Shown here: in pieces, positions 24,865 to 34,932 of the stretch
Layout: each line of letters begins with the position of its first letter
Numbering within the stretch: the stretch's first letter is position 1
Position numbers and translations under genes: made by a program
Assembly: GCA_030427205.1 (NCBI GenBank)
Contig: JAUHXC010000041.1
Span: 1 to 64,000 of the forward strand
Direction: 5' to 3'
Origin: a bacterium
GTDB taxonomy: Bacteria; Myxococcota_A; Bradymonadia; UBA7976; UBA1532
DNA: 64,000 bases
Notes under the pieces: model-generated
What the model was told of the DNA's origin: nothing
Seen by the model: only the letters and a program-made list of their open reading frames with translations
The model's database searches: none

Positions 24865-26796
24865 ATGGGTCAGCCCATGAGTACAGCGCCCGCAGCGATC
24901 GCGGCCGAAGACGCCGCCGTCAGCCGACCGCGGCTCGTCGAGCAGACCTGGTGCATCGATCGGGCGCGCCGGCTCTACGGCGTGCCCCGCTGGGGCGCCG
25001 GCTTCTTCGACGTGGGTGAGGCGGGCACCATGGTCGTGCGCCCGCGCGGGCCGGCCGGGCCGCAGATCGATCTGGCCGCCCTGGCCGACGACCTCGTCGC
25101 CGACGGCATCGGCCTGCCGGCGCTGGTGCGCTTCACCGACATCCTGCGCGCGCGCACCGACACCCTGCAGAGCGCGTTCGAGCAGGCGATCGCCGAGCAT
25201 CACTACCCCGGCGCCTACCGGGCGGTCATCCCGATCAAGGTCAACCAGCAGTGGCACGTCGCCCGGGCGATCGTCGAGCGCGGGCGCCGCCGCGGGCTGG
25301 CCCTGGAGGTCGGCACCAAGCCCGAGCTGTACATCGCGATCGGGCTGGCCACCGCGCCCGGCGACCTCATCATCTGCAACGGTTTCAAAGACCGGGCCTA
25401 CGTCGATCTGGCCCTCGGCGCGCAGCAGCTCGGCCGACGGTCGATCCTGGTCCTGGATCGGGTCGGCGGGGTCGAGATGGTCGCGTCGGCGGCTCGGCGC
25501 CTCGGCGTGCGGCCGCGCCTCGGCGTGCGGGTCAAGCTGTCGAGCAAAGGCGCCGGCTGCTGGTCGGACTCGAGCGGCGACCACAGCAAGTTCGGCCTCG
25601 ACATGACCGAGCTGCTCGAGACCGTCGATGCGTTGCGCGCCGCCGACATGCTCGACTGCCTGGAGCTGCTGCACTTCCACATCGGCTCGCAGATCACCGC
25701 GCTGCGGGCGGTGGGCGACGCCGCCCACGAGGCGAGCCGGGTCTTCGCCGAGCTGCACCGCGCGGGCGTGGGGCTGCGCTATCTCGACTGCGGCGGCGGG
25801 CTGGCGGTCGACTATGGCGGCGCGGTCGACGGCAGCGGGCAGGTGGACTACTCCGTCGAGCAATACGCCTCGGCCATCGTCTCGCGGGTGGCGCAGGTCT
25901 GCGCCGACGCGGCGGTGCCGGTGCCGACGCTGATGACCGAGTCGGGCCGGGCCCTGCTCGCCCACCACAGCGTCCTGCTCTTCGACGTGCTCGAGGTGCA
26001 CCGCGCCGAACCGTCGACGCCCATCTCACCGCCCACGGCGGACGACGACCCGCTGGCCCACGCGGTCTGGCGGCTGGGCGAGGTGCCGATCCGGGACGCC
26101 GAGGATACCCTGGCTCGCCTGGGCGGTCTGCGCGCCGACGCGCTGCGCCGCTTCAACGACGGCGCGCTCGACCTGCAGGCCCGCGCGCGCTTCGAGGCGA
26201 TGGCCCACACCATCGAGCGCCGGCTGCGCCTGCTCGTCGAGCGCCGCACGCCGGCCGACATCTACTACTGCAACTTCTCGCTGTTTCAGTCGCTGCCCGA
26301 CTACTGGGGCATCGACCAGCTCTTCCCGATCGTGCCGGTGCACCGCCTCGACGAGATGCCCGATCGGCGCGCCGTGCTGGGCGACTTGAGCTGCGACTCC
26401 CACGGCACGGTGCAGACGTTCATCGGCCAGGGGGACGGCGAGCACGGCATCATGCTGCACGACCCGGGCGCGGGGCGGTACGTGCTCGGCGCCTTCCTGG
26501 TGGGGGCCTATCAGAAGAGCCTCAGCAGCCTGCACAACCTCTTCGGCGCGACCAACGCGGTGCACCTCGCCCTGACCGACGACGGCTACGAGCTGCACGA
26601 GGTCGCCGAGGGCGAGTCGATGGCCGATGTGCTGGAGTACGTCCGCTTTCCGCAGGCGCGGGTGCTCGCCGATCTGACCGAGGCCGCCGAAGCGGCGATC
26701 GCCCGCGGCGCGCTCACCCGCGAGCAGGCCGAGACTCTGCTCGCCGCCCATCGGGACGGCCTCGCCGAGACGACCTACCTCGTGTCGGAGCGATGA
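24865..26796 (+). CDS. speA: Biosynthetic arginine decarboxylase
   Basis: Predicted 643-residue PLP enzyme that converts arginine to agmatine, the first step of the agmatine route to putrescine and spermidine. It is of the alanine-racemase-fold (SpeA) type: PLP-binding K125 in IPIKVNQQ, HFHIGSQ, the phosphate-binding GGGLAVDY, ESGRALLAHHSV and the catalytic CDSHG near residue 500. Length agrees with the family (about 630-660). The start is ATG 24865 after GAGAGG; an ATG four codons later is also possible. No other polyamine gene is adjacent. Confidence 0.95.
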   Translation: MGQPMSTAPAAIAAEDAAVSRPRLVEQTWCIDRARRLYGVPRWGAGFFDVGEAGTMVVRPRGPAGPQIDLAALADDLVADGIGLPALVRFTDILRARTDTLQSAFEQAIAEHHYPGAYRAVIPIKVNQQWHVARAIVERGRRRGLALEVGTKPELYIAIGLATAPGDLIICNGFKDRAYVDLALGAQQLGRRSILVLDRVGGVEMVASAARRLGVRPRLGVRVKLSSKGAGCWSDSSGDHSKFGLDMTELLETVDALRAADMLDCLELLHFHIGSQITALRAVGDAAHEASRVFAELHRAGVGLRYLDCGGGLAVDYGGAVDGSGQVDYSVEQYASAIVSRVAQVCADAAVPVPTLMTESGRALLAHHSVLLFDVLEVHRAEPSTPISPPTADDDPLAHAVWRLGEVPIRDAEDTLARLGGLRADALRRFNDGALDLQARARFEAMAHTIERRLRLLVERRTPADIYYCNFSLFQSLPDYWGIDQLFPIVPVHRLDEMPDRRAVLGDLSCDSHGTVQTFIGQGDGEHGIMLHDPGAGRYVLGAFLVGAYQKSLSSLHNLFGATNAVHLALTDDGYELHEVAEGESMADVLEYVRFPQARVLADLTEAAEAAIARGALTREQAETLLAAHRDGLAETTYLVSER

Positions 26797-26835
26797 GCCC
26801 GGGGGGCCGACCCGCGACGGCGCGGCCCCGGCGGG

Positions 26836-27816
26836 TCAGCGCACGTCCCAGGCCATGTTCCAGCGATAGTTGCCGATGAGGCGGAGCCGGTCGTTGAGCT
26901 TCCAGGTCGGCGGCATCCACGCGTGCATCTCCAGGCGCCCGTCGCGGATGGCCTCCAGCCCGGCCACCAGATCGACCAGGTCGCCATGCGCCAGCGTCTG
27001 CAGCTGCCAGGGCTGGATCTCGAGGTCCAGATGCCCCGGGTAGAGCGTCGTGCCCTGCGGCAACCGCTCGACGAGCGCGCGCGCGGTCTCCAGGTAGCGC
27101 CCCATGTGCGCGCCGGGGAACAGCGCGAGCAGGTTGCCGGGGTAGATGAAGTCGCCGGTGTACAGCTGCCCCGCGGCCTTGTCGTAGAGCATCATCGAGC
27201 CATCCGTATGCCCCGGCGTATGCAGCACCGCCAGCGACCGCCCGCCCAGGTCGATCGTCTGGCCGTCGGCCCACCACGCGGTCACGACGAAGGGCTCGGC
27301 GGCGACCCGCTCCACCGCGCCGAGGTGCATGTCGTCGGGCGGCAGCAGCCGCCCCGTCTCGTCGGCCAACGCCCGCAAGCCCGGGCGATCGGCCAGGGCG
27401 ACGGCGTCGAAGCGGTCGAGGCTGCCGACGTGGTCGTAATGCAGATGGGACGCCGCGGCGGTGACCGGCAGGTCGGTCAGGGCGCGCACGACCCCGTCGA
27501 TGTCGCGCAAACCGGGGCCGGTATCGAAGAGCACCGCCCGCTCGCGGCCGACGATCAGATAGCTCATCGCCCGGATCGGATACGCCGGCGCGCCGATGGC
27601 CCAGGTCTGTTCGTCGATGCGCACCACGGCGAAGTAGTCGTCATGCCAGCGCACCCCCGCGGCCACCGGCGGATCCTCGGCCAGCGTCGGCGCCGCGCCG
27701 CCCATCATCACCAGCATCGTCGCGGTGGGGCCCGTATTGAGCAGGACGGCCCACGCGCCGCCGAGCAGCAGGAGCGCCGCGCCGGCGATCAGGGCCCGCT
27801 TCACGATCGTCTTCAT
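26836..27816 (-). CDS. MBL-fold metallo-hydrolase, membrane-anchored
   Basis: Predicted 326-residue metallo-beta-lactamase-fold hydrolase. An N-terminal hydrophobic segment (residues 6-27) acts as signal anchor, so the catalytic domain is probably outside the cytoplasm. The metal motif is HLHYDHVG; later ligands are the His of TPGHTDG, the Asp of YTGDFIY and the His of LYPGHLD. The substrate is unknown; the group includes lactonases and glyoxalase-like enzymes. ATG 27816 is used; a GTG one codon earlier could also serve. It converges with speA and is divergent from the efflux operon. Confidence 0.88.
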   Translation of the reverse strand: MKTIVKRALIAGAALLLLGGAWAVLLNTGPTATMLVMMGGAAPTLAEDPPVAAGVRWHDDYFAVVRIDEQTWAIGAPAYPIRAMSYLIVGRERAVLFDTGPGLRDIDGVVRALTDLPVTAAASHLHYDHVGSLDRFDAVALADRPGLRALADETGRLLPPDDMHLGAVERVAAEPFVVTAWWADGQTIDLGGRSLAVLHTPGHTDGSMMLYDKAAGQLYTGDFIYPGNLLALFPGAHMGRYLETARALVERLPQGTTLYPGHLDLEIQPWQLQTLAHGDLVDLVAGLEAIRDGRLEMHAWMPPTWKLNDRLRLIGNYRWNMAWDVR

Positions 27817-27977
27817 CACGCACGCCCCATCCGACTCGTCCGAGCGCAGCCTACGACATCGCCCCGCCGCCGCCCACTGCGCCGGGCCGCGCGGGTCACG
27901 GGTTCGACACGCGCCGAGTCATGCGTCAAACTCGATCCGACCGCGTCTTGCGCGCTCCAGCCGATGAGGTGCCGCCC

Positions 27978-30488
27978 ATGACCTGGACTCCGACCCGCAT
28001 CGCGCTGCTCGTCGGTCTCTTCTGCACGCCGGCGCTCCTCGCACCGGCCGCCGCCCAGACCCGCGTCGCCCGCGTCGCGACGCTGGCCGACGGCCCGTGG
28101 CAGGGCGCCATCGTCGCCCGCCTCTCGATGGCCCGGGAGATCACCGAACTCGCCGGGACCGAGGTGCAGGTCACCTTCCCGCCCGAGCTCCAGCGAGACG
28201 GCGCCTGGAGCGTCGACTCGGTGACGAACCAGCTCGACGCGCTGCTCGCCAGCCCCGACGTCGACGTGATCGTGACGCTCGGCGCGCTCGGCTCGCACAT
28301 CGCGAGCCGCCGGGCGCAGCTGGCCCACCCGGTGGTCGCCGCGGCGGTCATCGACGCCGAGATCCAGCGCATGCCGCGGCAGGGTCGCGGCAGCGGGCGG
28401 CCCGACCTGACCTACATCGCCGACGACATCGACGTCGATCGCGACCTGCGGGCCTTCCGCTCGGTGGTGCCCTTCGAGCGCATGGCGCTGCTCAGCGGCG
28501 CCGCCTATCTGCAGGCCATGCCCGAGCTGGCCATCGAGTTTCAGCGGCAGGCCCGCGAGCAGGGCATCGAGCTGGTCATCGTCGGCGTCAGCGACGACCC
28601 GGCCAAGGCGGTCGCCGCGCTGCCGGAGGCGGTGCAGGCGGTCTACGTCACCGCGCTGCCGCAGCTCGACGAAGCGCAGTACCGCGCCCTGGCCGACGCG
28701 CTCGTCGCTCGGCGGCTGCCCAGCTTCGCGCTGCGCGGCTACCCCGACGTCGAGTGGGGCCTGCTGACGACGCTGACCCCGCCGGTGGACGTCGAGCGCT
28801 ACCTGCGCCGGGTCTCGCTCGCCACCCACCAGATCATCATCGGCGAGCCCGCCGGCCGGCTGCCGGTGGCCTTCGAGCGCGGCGAGCAGCTGCTGATCAA
28901 CAACGACACCGCCCGCCGGCTGGACCTCTCGCTGTCGTGGCAGGTGCTCACCGACGCGGTGCTGATCGGGGCCGACCCCGCCGATCTGGGCCGCAAGCTG
29001 ACCCTGCGCGAGGCGGTGGAGGCGGCCCTGGGCAACAACCGCGGGCTGGCCGCGAGCCGCGGCGCGCTCGACACCGAGCGGGCGGCGCTGGAGAAGACCC
29101 GGGCGCCGTGGCTGCCGTCGGTGCAGGGCGAGCTGGCGACCCGGGCCATCGACGCCGACCGGGCCAAGGCCGGGCTGGGGCAGGCCCCGGAGTTCGAAGG
29201 CACCGCCAAGCTGTCGGTGAACCAGCTGGTCTACGACCACCGGGCGTGGGTCAACCGCGACCTGCAGCGCGACCTCTACCGCAGCCGTGAAGAAGGCCTG
29301 GCCACCGAGCAGCTCGACGTCGTGCGCGATACCGCCGTGGCGTGGTTCGACGTGCTGCGCGCGCGCAGCGCGCTCGGCGTGCAGCGGGCCAACCTGCAGC
29401 TCAGCCGCGAGAACCTGGCCACCGCCCGCACCCGGGCTCGGCTCGGCGCGGGGCGCACCGTCGACATCCACCGCTGGGAAGCGCAGATCGCCAACGAGAA
29501 GCAGTCGGTCATCGAGGCGCAGGCCAACGTCGACATGGCGATGATGGTGCTCGCGCAGGTCATGGGCACCCCGCTCGAAGAGGCGCTCTCGCCGGTGCCC
29601 ATCGAGCTCGACGACCCGAACTTCATCACCGGCCGCCCGGCCTTCATCGAGCGGCTGGCGACGCCGCGCGGCTTCGCGCAGTTCCGCGACTTCATGGCCG
29701 CCGAGGCGCAGCGCAACGCGCCCGAGCTGCGCCAGCTCGACGCCGCGATCGCCGCGGCGCAGCGGCGGGCCGACCTCTCCCGCCGCTACTGGCTGCCCCG
29801 GGTCGGGGTCAAGGCCGAGCTCGAGCAGCAGCTCTTCGCGGCTGGCGACGGGCAGGACGCCTCCGACGGGGTCACCGTCGATCCGACGGTGGGCTCGATG
29901 TTCCCGCCCGACGCGATCACCATCGCCGAGGCCGACGCCACCGACTGGTTCGTCGGGCTGGGCATCACCCTGCCGATCTACGAAGGCGGCGAGAACTGGA
30001 GCGAGATGCGCGAGGCCGACGCCCGGCTCGTCGAGCTGCGCCGCCAGCGCGAGGCCGCCGCCGAACGCATCGAGCAGCGGGTGCGCATCGCCGCCCACCG
30101 CGCCGGGCTGTCCTTCCCGCGCATCGAGCTATCGCTGGCCTCGGCCCTCGCCGCGCGCCGCTCGCGCAACATCGCGCTCGACGCCTACAGCCGGGGCGCC
30201 ATCGGCGAGGTCGACCTGCTCGACATCCAGAATACGGCCCGGGTCAGCGAGGTGCTCGCCGCCAACGCGGTCTACGACTTCCTCGTGCGCCTGATGGAGG
30301 TGCACCGCGCCGTGGGCGCCTTCTATTTCATGCTGTCGGACACCGACAAGGCCGACTTCGAGCGCCGCTTCGTCGCGTTCATGGACGACGCCGCCTCCGC
30401 CCACTCGGCCGAGCAGCCCGCCGGCCCGTCCGCCAGCCCGTCACCGGCTCCGCCGCCCGCCCCCGAGCCCGCTCAGGAGACACCATGA
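27978..30488 (+). CDS. TolC-type efflux protein with N-terminal substrate-binding domain
   Basis: Predicted 836-residue envelope protein, nearly twice the usual TolC length. After a signal peptide (to about residue 27), residues about 30-335 look like an ABC_sub_bind (COG2984/TrpX-like) periplasmic binding domain: VDVIVTLGALGSHIA, VAAAVIDAEI and the typical domain end INNDTARRLDLSLSWQVLTD. Residues about 340-800 are an outer-membrane efflux (TolC) domain: LTLREAVEAALGNNRGLAASR, then FEGTAKLSVNQLVYD, then LGITLPIYEGGENW. A Pro-rich tail ends it. GAGG sits eight bases before the ATG. It overlaps the adaptor gene by 4 nt, so it is the outer-membrane part of this RND pump. Confidence 0.85.
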   Translation: MTWTPTRIALLVGLFCTPALLAPAAAQTRVARVATLADGPWQGAIVARLSMAREITELAGTEVQVTFPPELQRDGAWSVDSVTNQLDALLASPDVDVIVTLGALGSHIASRRAQLAHPVVAAAVIDAEIQRMPRQGRGSGRPDLTYIADDIDVDRDLRAFRSVVPFERMALLSGAAYLQAMPELAIEFQRQAREQGIELVIVGVSDDPAKAVAALPEAVQAVYVTALPQLDEAQYRALADALVARRLPSFALRGYPDVEWGLLTTLTPPVDVERYLRRVSLATHQIIIGEPAGRLPVAFERGEQLLINNDTARRLDLSLSWQVLTDAVLIGADPADLGRKLTLREAVEAALGNNRGLAASRGALDTERAALEKTRAPWLPSVQGELATRAIDADRAKAGLGQAPEFEGTAKLSVNQLVYDHRAWVNRDLQRDLYRSREEGLATEQLDVVRDTAVAWFDVLRARSALGVQRANLQLSRENLATARTRARLGAGRTVDIHRWEAQIANEKQSVIEAQANVDMAMMVLAQVMGTPLEEALSPVPIELDDPNFITGRPAFIERLATPRGFAQFRDFMAAEAQRNAPELRQLDAAIAAAQRRADLSRRYWLPRVGVKAELEQQLFAAGDGQDASDGVTVDPTVGSMFPPDAITIAEADATDWFVGLGITLPIYEGGENWSEMREADARLVELRRQREAAAERIEQRVRIAAHRAGLSFPRIELSLASALAARRSRNIALDAYSRGAIGEVDLLDIQNTARVSEVLAANAVYDFLVRLMEVHRAVGAFYFMLSDTDKADFERRFVAFMDDAASAHSAEQPAGPSASPSPAPPPAPEPAQETP

Positions 30489-31741
30489 TCGCCCGGCCGC
30501 GCACCGTCCGCTCGCCCGCCCGTCGGCCCCACGCCGCGGCGCGCATCACACTGGCCGCCCTGACCACCATCGGGGCGATGACCCTGCTGCCCGGCTGTCA
30601 GCAGGAGGCGCCGCCGGCCGAGCCCACCCTGCGCCCGGTCAGATTCCTGGTGGTCGGCGACGCCCTCGAGGCCCGCCGGCGCACATTCGCCGGCACCGCC
30701 CAGTCCGGCGCCGAGTCGCGGCTGAGCTTCAAGGTGGCCGGCACGCTGACCGAGGTGCCGGTCAAGGTGGGCAGCGACGTGAAGAAGGGCGACCTGCTCG
30801 CCCGGCTCGACGCGGGCGACTTCGAACTGCAGGTCCAGGAGGCGGTCGCCGCCTACAGCCAGGCGCAGGCGCAGTTCCGCAACGCCGAGGCCACCTTCAA
30901 CCGCACCCGCGACCTCTACGCCAGCCGCACCGCCTCGCGGCAGGACATGGAGCAGGCCCGCGCCGCGCGCGACTCGGCCCGGGCGACGGTCTACTCGATC
31001 GGCAAGCGGCTGCAGCTCGCCCGCAGCCAGGTCAAGTACACCCGGCTCGAAGCGCCGGTCGACGGCGTGGTCTCGGCGGTCGCCGCCGAGGTCAACGAGA
31101 ACGTCGGCAGCGGCCAGCCGGTGGTCGTGCTCAGCTCCGGCGACAGCCCCGAGGTGCGCTTCGCGGTGCCCGAGGTGCTCATCGCCCGCATCAAGACCGG
31201 CGACACCGTCGACGCCGAGTTCGACGCCATCGAAGGCCGCCGCTTCTCGGCGGTGGTCAGCGAGGTCGGGGTGACCGGCTCGGGCACCGGCTCGACCTTC
31301 CCGGTGACCGCGCGCATCGAAGAGCCCGACGAGGCGATCCGCCCCGGCATGGCCGCCGAGGTCACCGTCGACTTCGAAATCGACGAGGGGCAGGAGCCGG
31401 CGGTGCGGGTGCCGCCGTTCGCCGTCGCCGAAGACGTCGAAGGGCGCTTCGTCTACCTGCTCGAGCCCGGCGCTGACGGCGAGGGCACGGTGCGCCGCCG
31501 GGCGGTGCGCATCGGCGACCTCACCGCCGACGGCCTGGCGGTCATCGAGGGCCTCGAGACCGGTGATCGCCTGGTGACCGCCGGGGTCTCGCGCCTCGTC
31601 GACGGGCAGAAGGTGCTCGCCGAGAGCCGGCCCGCCGCCGCGCCCGCCGACCCCCCCGCAGCGCCCGCCGAGCCGCCCGCCGACGCCCCCGCAGCGCCCG
31701 CCGAGCCGCCCGCCGACGCCCCCGCGGAGGAGCAGCAGTGA
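30485..31741 (+). CDS. RND efflux periplasmic adaptor lipoprotein
   Basis: Predicted 418-residue membrane-fusion protein linking the RND pump to its outer-membrane channel. The lipobox is LLPGC with C38. The lipoyl half (LSFKVAGTLTEVPVKVGSDV), an alpha-hairpin (QEAVAAYSQAQAQFRNAEAT, DMEQARAARDSARATVYS), the second lipoyl half (YTRLEAPVDGVVSAV) and the beta-barrel follow in order. The C-terminal 30 residues are Pro/Ala-rich repeats. Its ATG overlaps the TolC stop and its stop overlaps the permease GTG, each by 4 nt. Confidence 0.93.
   Translation: MIARPRTVRSPARRPHAAARITLAALTTIGAMTLLPGCQQEAPPAEPTLRPVRFLVVGDALEARRRTFAGTAQSGAESRLSFKVAGTLTEVPVKVGSDVKKGDLLARLDAGDFELQVQEAVAAYSQAQAQFRNAEATFNRTRDLYASRTASRQDMEQARAARDSARATVYSIGKRLQLARSQVKYTRLEAPVDGVVSAVAAEVNENVGSGQPVVVLSSGDSPEVRFAVPEVLIARIKTGDTVDAEFDAIEGRRFSAVVSEVGVTGSGTGSTFPVTARIEEPDEAIRPGMAAEVTVDFEIDEGQEPAVRVPPFAVAEDVEGRFVYLLEPGADGEGTVRRRAVRIGDLTADGLAVIEGLETGDRLVTAGVSRLVDGQKVLAESRPAAAPADPPAAPAEPPADAPAAPAEPPADAPAEEQQ
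31655..31720 (+). repeat. Two perfect 33-bp repeats in the adaptor tail
   Basis: Identical 33-bp copies at 31655-31687 and 31688-31720 encode PAAPAEPPADA twice at the C-terminus of the adaptor. They look like a recent in-frame duplication. Confidence 0.85.
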
Positions 31742-34700
31742 ACCTCACCGGCGCCGCCATCACCCGCAGCCGGCTGACCTACACCCTGCTCACCGCGCTG
31801 CTCGTCGCCGGGGTCGCGTCGTATATCGACCTGCCGCGCGATCAGGACCCCGGCTTCACCATCCGCCACGGCTACGTGCTGACGTTCTTCCCCGGCGCGG
31901 GCCCGGTGCGCGTCGAAGAGCTGGTGACCGACCCCATCGAGAAGGTCATCCAGGAGATGCCCGAGGTCGACCACATCAGCTCGACCTCGCTGAGCGGCTT
32001 CTCCATCGTGCAGGTCAAGCTGCTCGACGCGATCACCGACGTCGACCCGGTCTGGGACGACGTCAGACGCAAGGTCACCGAGGCCCGCGGCCAGCTGCCC
32101 GATGGGGTCGTCGGCCCCAACTTCGACTTCTCGTGGGACGTCTACGGGGTCGTGCTCGGCCTGAGAGGCGACGGCTACAGCTACGCCGAGCTGGAAGACA
32201 TCGCCAAGGACATGCGCGACAGCTTCCTGCGGCTCGACGACGCGGCCAAGGTCGAGATCTTCGGGGCGCAGGACGAGCGGGTCTTCATCGAGTACAGCCA
32301 CAAGCGGCTCGCCGCGCTCGGGCTGACCCCGCAGATGGTCGTCGGCATCCTGCGCAGCCGGAACATCCTGGTCTCCGGCGGCGCGATCACCGTCGGCGAC
32401 CCGGCGGTCGCCCTGCCCGAGCGCATCCTGCTCGAGCCGACCGGCAGCTTCGAGAGCGTCGAAGACCTGCGCGAGATGATCATCCCCATCCCCGGCCGGC
32501 CCGAGCTGACGACGCTCGGCGACATCGCGAAGGTGAGCCGGGGCTACCTCGACCCGCCCGATACCCGGGTGCGCGTGCCCCGCGGCGGCGAGGCGCGCTA
32601 TGCCGCCTGCGACGCGCCCGGCGCCGACGCGCGCTTCCGCACCGAGTACTGCGTCGGCAGCGCGCCGGGCCTCGGCATCGGCATCAACCTGCGCGAGGGC
32701 GGCAACATCATCGCGCTCGGCGAGCAGGTCCGCGCGGCGATCCCGCAGCTGCTCGAGCGCTACCCCCACGGCGTCGATCTGGAGGTCGTCGCCTTCTTGC
32801 CCGAAGAGGTGCAGCGCAAGATCACCTCGTTCGAGAGCAATCTCTTCCAGGCCGTCGGCATCGTGCTGCTGGTCATGCTGCTGACGCTCGGGCTGCGCAC
32901 CGGCGCGCTCGTCGCCACCCTGGTGCCGGCGACCATCATCGGCACGCTCTTGATCATGTCGCTGCTCGACATCGGCCTCGACCAGATCTCGATCGCGTCG
33001 CTGATCATCGCCCTGGGCATGCTCGTCGACAACGCGATCGTGATGTCCGAGTCGATGCTGGTCCTGCTCAGGCGCGGCGTGAAGGCCTTCGACGCCGCGC
33101 TGACCTCCGCCGCCGAGCTGCGCTGGCCGCTGTTGACCTCGTCGCTGACCACCTCGGCGGCCTTCCTGCCGATCTACCTCGCCGAGAGCGAGACCGGCGA
33201 ATACTGCGCGCCGCTCTTCAAGGTGGTCACCATCACCCTGCTGACCTCGTGGGTGCTGGCGTTGACGGTCATCCCGCTGCTGGCGGTGCGCTTCATGAAG
33301 CCCGAGACCAGCACCGACGACGAGGTCTTCGACAAGCGGCTCTACCGCTGGCACCGGGGCATGCTCGACTGGATGCTGCGCCACCGGCTGATCTCGCTGA
33401 TCGCCACCGCGGGCATCTTCATGGGCACCATGGTGGCCGCCGGCGCGATCCCGTCGCTCTTCTTCCCGCCCACCGACCGCCCGCTGTTCCTCGTGCAGCT
33501 CGAGCTGCCGCAAGGCGCGCCGCTCAGCGCATCGGGCGAGGTCGTCGAAGCCCTCGGCGACCTGCTCGACGGCGAGCTCGAGGCGACCGACAGCGAGCCG
33601 GGCGTCACCGGCTGGGCCGCGTTCATGGGCGGCAACGAGCCGCAGTTCGCGCTCAACTACATCGGCCGCCAGCAGGACCCGAGCTACACCCTGGTGATGG
33701 TGCGCAGCACCGACGGCGAGGTCATCGACGCGCTGACGACCCGCATCGACGCCGAGCTGCGCACGCAGTTCCCCGACCTGGACGTGACCGCCCGCCGCCT
33801 GGACAACGGCCCGGGCGTCGCCTACCCCATCGAGATCCGCATCTCGGGGGACGACGAGCGCACGCTGTTCACGCTCGCCGAGCAGGTCAAGGCCGAGCTG
33901 CGCCAGCAGCCGGGCACCAAAGGCATCATCGACGACTGGGGCCGGCGCATGAAGAAGCTGGTCGTCGACGTCGACCAGCCGCGGGCCCGCCGCGCGGGGC
34001 TGACCAACGAAGACATCGCCGTGTCGCTGCAGGCGGTGCTCTCGGGCATCCCGACCACCGACTTCCGCGAGGGCGACAACTCGATCCCGATCACGCTGCG
34101 CTCGGTGGCCGGCGATCGGGAAGACGTCGGCAAGATCGAGAGCCTGCTGGTCTACGGCAGCCAGACCGGCATGGCGGTGCCGCTCAAGCAGGTCGCCGAC
34201 GTGCGCGTCGCCTGGCAGCCTTCGAAGATCCAACGCTACGACGTCGAGCGCACCGTCACGGTCAAGGCCCAGCTCGACCTCGGCTTCCCCGCCAGCGACC
34301 TGACCGCGGCGATGAAGGGCTGGCTGGCGGCGAACAGCCCGCAGTGGCCGACGGGCTACGGCTTCACCCTCGGCGGCATCGCCGAGACCGAGGCCAAAGC
34401 CAACGCCAGCATCAACGAGAAGCTGCCCATCGCCGGCTTCATCATCATCGTGCTGCTCGTGGGGCAGTTCAACTCGATGCGCAAGTCGGCGATCGTCCTG
34501 ATGACCATCCCGCTCGCGGTCATCGGCGTCGTGGTCGGCCTGCTGGTGACCGGCAGCTACTTCGGCTTCATGACCTTCCTGGGGGTCATCTCGCTGGCCG
34601 GCATCGTCGTCAACAACGCCATCGTGCTGCTCGAACGCATCGACATCGAGATCGAAGAGGGCAAACCGGCGCACCTCGCGGTGCTCGACGCCGCGCGCAT

Positions 34701-34908
34701 GCGGGCGCGGCCCATCCTGCTGACCACCGCCACCACCATCGCCGGCCTGCTGCCGCTGTGGATCAGCGGCGGCGAGCTGTGGGAGCCGATGGCCGTCGCC
34801 ATCATCTTCGGCCTCTTGATCTCGACGCTGATGAGCCTCGCGGTGATCCCGGTGATCTACGCCACGCTCTTCCGCATCGACACCGTGCCCCGCGCCGCGA
34901 TCGACTGA
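31738..34908 (+). CDS. RND-family efflux permease
   Basis: Predicted 1056-residue inner-membrane proton-driven transporter of the AcrB/MexB (HAE1) superfamily. It has the twelve-helix plan with two large periplasmic loops; TM4 carries the proton-relay motif ALGMLVDNAIVMSE, matched in the second half by SLAGIVVNNAIVLLERID. The start is a GTG overlapping the adaptor stop (GTGA). With the TolC fusion and the adaptor it forms a complete tripartite pump. No local repressor gene is seen. The substrate class is unknown. An unusual Cys-containing insertion lies in the first loop (YAACDAPGADARFRTEYC, near residue 290). Confidence 0.95.
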   Translation: MNLTGAAITRSRLTYTLLTALLVAGVASYIDLPRDQDPGFTIRHGYVLTFFPGAGPVRVEELVTDPIEKVIQEMPEVDHISSTSLSGFSIVQVKLLDAITDVDPVWDDVRRKVTEARGQLPDGVVGPNFDFSWDVYGVVLGLRGDGYSYAELEDIAKDMRDSFLRLDDAAKVEIFGAQDERVFIEYSHKRLAALGLTPQMVVGILRSRNILVSGGAITVGDPAVALPERILLEPTGSFESVEDLREMIIPIPGRPELTTLGDIAKVSRGYLDPPDTRVRVPRGGEARYAACDAPGADARFRTEYCVGSAPGLGIGINLREGGNIIALGEQVRAAIPQLLERYPHGVDLEVVAFLPEEVQRKITSFESNLFQAVGIVLLVMLLTLGLRTGALVATLVPATIIGTLLIMSLLDIGLDQISIASLIIALGMLVDNAIVMSESMLVLLRRGVKAFDAALTSAAELRWPLLTSSLTTSAAFLPIYLAESETGEYCAPLFKVVTITLLTSWVLALTVIPLLAVRFMKPETSTDDEVFDKRLYRWHRGMLDWMLRHRLISLIATAGIFMGTMVAAGAIPSLFFPPTDRPLFLVQLELPQGAPLSASGEVVEALGDLLDGELEATDSEPGVTGWAAFMGGNEPQFALNYIGRQQDPSYTLVMVRSTDGEVIDALTTRIDAELRTQFPDLDVTARRLDNGPGVAYPIEIRISGDDERTLFTLAEQVKAELRQQPGTKGIIDDWGRRMKKLVVDVDQPRARRAGLTNEDIAVSLQAVLSGIPTTDFREGDNSIPITLRSVAGDREDVGKIESLLVYGSQTGMAVPLKQVADVRVAWQPSKIQRYDVERTVTVKAQLDLGFPASDLTAAMKGWLAANSPQWPTGYGFTLGGIAETEAKANASINEKLPIAGFIIIVLLVGQFNSMRKSAIVLMTIPLAVIGVVVGLLVTGSYFGFMTFLGVISLAGIVVNNAIVLLERIDIEIEEGKPAHLAVLDAARMRARPILLTTATTIAGLLPLWISGGELWEPMAVAIIFGLLISTLMSLAVIPVIYATLFRIDTVPRAAID

Positions 34909-34932
34909 CGCCCGCCCGCCGCTCTACCGGAA

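Noticed and set aside
26797..26835. GGGGCCG/CGGCCCC stem between speA and the MBL gene as a terminator
   Set aside because: Seven-bp arms with a 13-nt loop but no T-tract on either strand; not convincing.
31453..34674. A 1073-codon minus-strand open frame
   Set aside because: Antisense to the RND permease; His/Glu/Gln/Arg-rich shadow composition, no domains.
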